From Cerrena zonata (taxonomy: Eukaryota > Basidiomycota > Agaricomycetes > Polyporales > Cerrenaceae), in the NCBI GenBank assembly GCA_038087015.1, contig JASBNA010000039.1:248001-312000 (forward strand): DNA of 64,000 nt, in the 5' to 3' direction. Shown piece by piece: positions 58,752-64,000 of this stretch. The position numbers were made by a program, and so were the translations under genes. Numbering within the stretch: the stretch's first letter is position 1; the number at the start of each line of letters is the position of its first letter. The notes beneath the pieces are model-generated. The model searched no databases and was not told the origin of the DNA. It worked only from the letters and a program-made list of their open reading frames with translations.

Positions 58752-60858
58752 ATGTCGAAGTACAAGAATTCGGTGTCCGCTTACCTGAAGCCTTCAGCAT
58801 GGGCTCTAGAGCCAGAGGAATCTACGTTCGCACCGAATAGCAGGTGGTCGAATAAGGATATGGACCCAGTTCCCCCTAATCAACGTACTTGGTCCACCCT
58901 TAATTATGTCGCGTACTGGATCTCAGATGCTACGAATGCGGCAGTCTGGGAGCTTGCTTCTAGTATGCTTGCGGTTGGACTTTCATGGTATGTCACACGA
59001 CATGGTTTTTATAAGACAAATCCTGACTTGAATCGCGTCGCAGGAGACAGGCTCTTCCTGCTATCGCCTTGGGCCATATTATCATTTCTGTAGTGATGGT
59101 ATTGAATGGCACTATTGGTGCACGTCTTCATATTTCCTTCCGGTCTTAAATCGGTCCTCCTTTGGTTTCTGGTTCAGTTACTTCAGCGTGATAAGTCGGG
59201 TTGTCCTCTCTATGTTCTGGTTTGGTATCCAAACTTTCACCGGCTCTGAATGTGTCTACCAAGCAAGTTGACGTTTATCCAAAACATTATATCGAACTAA
59301 TCAAACTCTACTTAGATGTTGAAAGCCATATGGCCGTCATTGGCACATATGCCTAACCACCTACCAGCTGGCGCAAATATCACTACTTCAGGTAGGTACC
59401 ATCCTTGTGAATGATGACATATCTAATAAACGATGTAGGTATCATGTGTTATTTCCTATACTGGCTATTGCAATTCCCCTTCATGTTGGTGTCGCCTCAG
59501 AAGATTCGCTGGCTCTTCCTCGTGAAAGCTATCATTGTACCTATTGCTTGGCTAGCTATGCTTATTTGGGCATTCGTCAAAGTTCCATCTTCCAAAGGCT
59601 TCTTTGAACAACACTCCCAATTGTCTGGTAGCAACTTCAGTTGGGCATGGTTGAGTGCCTTGAATGCGGCTTTGGGGATTTACTCAACTCTTGCTGTAAA
59701 TATTCCTGACTTTACTGTGAGTACATACATTATTAACGTGATCAATAATTGACGCTGATTTGCGTTTTCCAGCGTTATGCTAAAGACGAGAGAGCGTACG
59801 TGCACAATATAAATTTATAAGCTGCTCAGTGCTCACGTGAATGTAGTCAATACATTCAACTCGCAATCATCCCTGTCGCATTCACTCTCTGCGGCTTCAT
59901 TGGCTTAGCAGTAACGTCAGCAGGAATCGTCCTCTACGGTCAAGTGCTCTGGGATCCTCTTCGTCTCATTGATCAATGGGACAACCGGGCAGCAGCCTTC
60001 TTTGCCGCCTTCTCGTTTGCGCTAGCTACCCTCGGAACGAACATCTCTGCCAATTCTCTTTCAGCCGCTAATGACATGACAGTACTATTCCCGAGGTATA
60101 TCAACATTCGAAGAGGTCAAGTCATTTGCGCTATTCTTGGAGGGTGGGCTTTGTGTCCTTGGGAGATACTCGCAAGGTTTGTACATCATCTATGCATGAA
60201 TGGAAGAGGTCACTGAGATAGCATTTAGTGCGTCAGGATTCTTGTCCTTCATGAGTGGTTATACCGTCTTCTTGGGACCATTTGCGGGGATAATGGTGAC
60301 AGATGTATGCCCCCGTCAGCTCTTATATGATATGATACTAATAATGAACCCAAGTACTGGCTGATTCACAAGTGCAAAGTGGATGTCCCAGCAATGTACG
60401 ATCCCCATGGTCGCTATCGGTATAGCTATGGCTTTGTATGTCCATTTCTTCGACTATATCAGCCGTGTATTGACTCAATACGCCCGCCCTTCTCAGAACT
60501 GGAGAGCTGTCCTTGCCATCCTCTGTTCGGTCCCACCAACCATACCTGGACTCATTAACTCCATTAATCCTAAGATCAAGGTCGGCGGCGCAGTACACCT
60601 CTTTGACATTGCATGGATCTTCGGGGTAAGTACACTTCTCGCCGTAGCTCGCCACCATGCTAATATGAAATTTCATAGTTCACTGTTGCGTCGTTTGTGT
60701 ATTACACCACCTCAACACTCTTCCCTGCCAAGGAGACATACCTTGAGAAAGCAATCTTGACGGCGGATGACTTGGATGCGGCATACTCGGAACCAAACGG
60801 ACCTGAAGATTCCTCTTCGGTCGAGAAAGGGAGTGAGAAGAAGAGTGTTGATGCTTGA
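58752..60858 (+). CDS. NCS1 family nucleobase/allantoin-type permease
   Basis: Plus-strand gene of about 520 residues in many exons, starting MSKYKNSVSAYLKPSAWALE at 58752. Family features: NQRTWSTLNYVAYWISDATN near the start of TM1, ISRVVLSMFWFGIQTFTGSE, and the TM5-6 region LNAALGIYSTLAVNIPDFTR. FATLGTNISANSLSAANDMT-like residues are seen at TM8 (ALATLGTNISANSLSAANDM), followed by FPRYINIRRGQVICAILGGW. The C-terminus is acidic (PNGPEDSSSVEKGSEKKSVD). NCS1 proteins are 12-helix plasma-membrane importers for uracil, allantoin, cytosine or thiamine-like substrates; the exact one cannot be told. It is divergent from the Dap1-like gene (436 bp between starts). No frame break seen. Confidence 0.9.
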
Positions 60859-62426
60859 ACGAGATACTTGGGGTCTTTCTCCACGATTGTATACCTTTTC
60901 TGACTATTTTCCGGATTACTAACCCGACCCGTTTCTTACCATGCTATCAGTCATGGGGCTTCTCGCCTTGTTTCATTTGGATTAGATTGACTCATACCTC
61001 TACGGAAGCTCAACATGTTTCCGACCTTCAAAGAGTGGGTCTCATACCTCATACGCGGGAGAAGGAGAGCAACGTTCTTCTCAGTCGCCACCAAACACAG
61101 TGGACACATGTGGTGCCATATATCTCGTTTCAAGTCGTAAGCCTAATCATGAATCCCATCGCAGTAAACAATAAGCTGGTAAATGGTTGCTTTCTATCGG
61201 GAGTCCCTACTACCCCTAACCCATTGCGAGTCCTCTCATTGGACATCGGCGTCGTCGGCGTTGTACTATAGGGAGAGGTATCCGGTTCCCGATACCCTCT
61301 TACCGTTCTCTTACCCAACATCGTTGTTCATGGATTTTGGATAGGAAAGCGTACATGCATCTCCGCTGCATTCCACTTCACTAGGTCCTAATTCTGTGCC
61401 GTATAAAGCGGAGACCGATTTCTCGGCGGGGTTTTAAACTTTTCCATTTGCGCGGGGTCTCAGGTCGTCTCCCTTTCATCCTCCTGCGGAACGAACCTAC
61501 CTTGCCTTACCATGCTACCGTGCGGGGTCTTTTCCATTTCATTTACATTCGGCTAAGTCAGTTTCCGTGGCATGGAACCAAGATCGAGAGAGATTGACTT
61601 CATGAAAGGGGGTCATTTTGCATGAACCATTCTGCCGCCCGTAAGCTCATTTTAGCGGAGTGAGGGGTCCAGGCCTCATGAGGTATAATTTTCGTGCTCC
61701 GCTTTCCAGCGCTTTCCTAGGTCTCTGCTCCGTTAGCGAACTGTTGCTTTGACGATTGGGTCTGTTCAAAGGACTATAGACATTCTACGACACCTAGCCT
61801 GGGTCGTGGACACACACAGTAGGCTTGAACTATATATTATACAAGATACCGAAGGGCGAGGACGACGCACAAAGCGGCATGAATCATCTCCCTGGCTTAA
61901 GCTTTTTAAAATATCGGCGGGTTCGCGATATCCGATCCTTTTGGCAAGATACTTGCAAATCAGCTTCGAGCCTCCATCGCGCACTATCGTAGTGAGGTTC
62001 TTGCCTCTTGCATCAACACAACACACTGACATTACCCAGGGCAGACATTGAGAACCATGCCTAGTTCAGGACATCTCAGATTCCTTCATGGGTGCGGGAT
62101 GTTTGGTCCATGAATCGGTGCGCAAAACCCTCTCCCCGCAGATGGTTAAGCCGATGGTGCGCATGGACAGGCCGAGGAACCGAATACCTTGAACTCCAAT
62201 GCAGGTGGCGATGAAACTTGGCAAGTAGTCATCTCCCGCTATTTCCTTCAGTCCGACAATTTCTCCCCTGTCTTCCAAGCAAATACGCAGTCTTCGAATG
62301 GCAGTATATTACATAGCGCACCTCGCTGCGTGCCGGAGCCAAAGCCAGGATCCTCGCTTTCACATACTTTTGGTACCCTCAGCTCTCCCCGCATCAGTGC
62401 GATAGCTTCCCCCGAGGTCCGTCAAG
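60859..62426. other. Intergenic region, 1.6 kb
   Basis: No supported gene. Frames on both strands are short and overlapping. The word GCGGGGTCT occurs twice (near 61455 and 61521) with GCGGGGTTT at about 61427, but no longer repeat is visible. Confidence 0.45.
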
Positions 62427-64000
62427 ATGTCTAGTACTAGCGACCTATCCTCAATACCCGAGGTCTTGGGTGGGATGATTATTGGGATTGGATTCGGCCT
62501 CATGTAAGTATTTAGACTTTCATAGACCGACTCAAATTGATGGATGGATGCGACGGCTACTCTTCAGTCTCTATGGGGTTACTCTGGCGCAATCATATGT
62601 GTACATGCTGAATTCTTCAAATGACCTTCAATGGATGAAGTGGACAGTTGTTGCGGTTCTGTAAGCCTTTTATTTTTCCCTTCTAGTATCGTTGCTAAAC
62701 TGCCATATAGCTTTCTAGAGACGCTTCATACCGGTTTTGTGTTCCGGGAGCTATACCACTACTCTGTTTCCGCTATCCAAAATCCATTGGTAATTGATCA
62801 AATTGACTGGTACGTATCGTCGACACTTTCGTCCTTATGTATTCGCCGTTGATTGAGGTGTAGGAGTCTTGGTGTGAGTTTGCTACTCGACTATTGTTTC
62901 ATACCTTTGTTGACCTCCATCGTCTCAAGGCTATATTGTTTTCATCCGTAAGCCCATCGTCGCACATGTTGTTTGAACTCTTCTAACAAACATATAGAAC
63001 GCAGTTGCTACCCTGGTAGAGGCGTAAGTGAGCTGGTACATTTGCTGATCATAAGTATTAATGTTTCCATAGGTTTTATATTCGTCGACAATGGATATGT
63101 ACGCTGGGACCATCCTCTATTCCTAAATCCTTCCCCTTACCTTCTCATTACAGTGAGCAAAAATCCCATTCTAACAATAGGAACTGTGAGTACAATATAC
63201 GTGCTCGTAGTCCAGTGTCATTAATGAGTATCTTATGTAGTCGATACTGCTTCTATTGCGAGTCGGTAAGACAATCCCTCGAAGTTCAGATGAAGATGAT
63301 ATATTAATTTGTTTGCAATGTCACAGGCGTACACATAGGTATAACTTCTGGATTAATGATATTCAAACTCGACTAATCCTCTGATATATTTATCAGCCCT
63401 CAGTATCGAAACGTAAGTGTCAAAAGAGACTCATTTTGTCTCCTTCTCACGGACTGCCCACCTCACAGATACCATTACCCCCAATGGATAAACTTCCATT
63501 ATAAGCCACTCCTTTATGTAAGTCGGGGACAAAGCAGGCTTCTCTGCCAAAAGTACTAACTAACAAATGGCCTGTAGGGACTTGGTGTCGCTACCTTGAG
63601 TCTTGGCGCTGCAGTTGATGCTGTCTTAGCTGCCTCCATGGTTTTCTACTTGCGACGGGAAAAGGGGACATTTACTGGGTATGCACCCTCTGTTCTCCTG
63701 CGAAACGAGACTCGCAGATACTCATAACGCTACTGTACAGAACCACAAGCGTCATTACTTGGATGATGATGTATGCCGTTCACAGTGGACTTCTTCTAAT
63801 GTAAGTCACCGTAAATTACTTTCTTCACGTATCCATGTTCATAGCTTATACTAGGATCGTCTCTGCAGCTGTCCTCATCAGCGTGCGTTCGATAAATGAC
63901 TCCAAAATGAACTTTCTGACCTTTATCTCCAGTTTATGTGCATGAAGAATAGTTTGCTCTTCACCGGCTTTATTACTATCATCGGAAAACGTCAGTATCT
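62427..64000 (+). CDS. DUF6534 domain-containing membrane protein, 3' end beyond the window
   Basis: Plus-strand multi-exon gene starting MSSTSDLSSIPEVLGGMIIG at 62427. The second exon reads LYGVTLAQSYVYMLNSSNDL and is followed by VAVLFLETLHTGFVFRELYH. Later exons read VATLSLGAAVDAVLAASMVF, YLRREKGTF, TWMMMYAVHSGLLLM and MKNSLLFTGFITIIGK, where the window ends. The pattern (GVTLAQ at helix 2, a D/LETxH helix 3, and the paired LGAAxDxxLAxxMxxYLR and TGLL helices) is that of DUF6534, a seven-helix family highly expanded in mushrooms with no known function. About eight to ten small introns are needed. The last exon(s) are missing. Confidence 0.82.

Overview
The window looks like nuclear DNA of an agaricomycete-type basidiomycete. 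Genes are dense and cut by many short (about 45-70 bp) introns, mostly GT-AG. The families are typical of mushroom genomes: DUF6535 and DUF6534 proteins, Ifi-6-16-like proteins, basidiomycete-type kinases and a tandem P450 array. I saw no bacterial operon, CRISPR array or rRNA, and no tRNA I could support. Exon joins were read by eye, so most gene models are spliced reconstructions with approximate internal borders.

Layout. 1-15 kb: the N-terminus of a gene leaving the left edge; an Ifi-6-16-type secreted or membrane protein; a DUF6535 membrane protein; a possible gene relic; a membrane-anchored aspartic-protease homologue whose two catalytic triads both look lost; and a second Ifi-6-16 paralogue. 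16-30 kb: a Ser/Thr kinase with a long Ser-rich tail; a 609-bp MITE with 35-bp inverted ends and an 8-bp target duplication; the GINS subunit SLD5; a large disordered protein; an SF1 (UPF1/SMUBP2-like) helicase; and an 873-bp non-autonomous element with a 9-bp direct repeat.

31-44 kb is the most unusual stretch. A divergent gene pair (a small charged helical protein and a protein kinase) occurs twice, in two arms of about 3.1 kb arranged as an inverted repeat around a 5.6-kb spacer. The spacer holds a TKL-like pseudokinase (HGN in place of HRD), a broken third copy of the kinase N-terminus and an uncharacterised gene. The right arm is also flanked on both sides by a directly repeated segment of about 0.65 kb. 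This looks like a fast-evolving duplicated kinase locus.

44-64 kb: NC2-alpha (BUR6/DRAP1), a dienelactone hydrolase, four tandem minus-strand P450 genes (two apparently intact, two carrying 1-nt frameshifts), a MAPR/Dap1-type heme protein, a divergent NCS1 transporter and the start of a DUF6534 membrane protein. The hydrolase, P450s, Dap1-like P450 helper and transporter could form a catabolic or secondary-metabolism neighbourhood, but that is inferred from position only.
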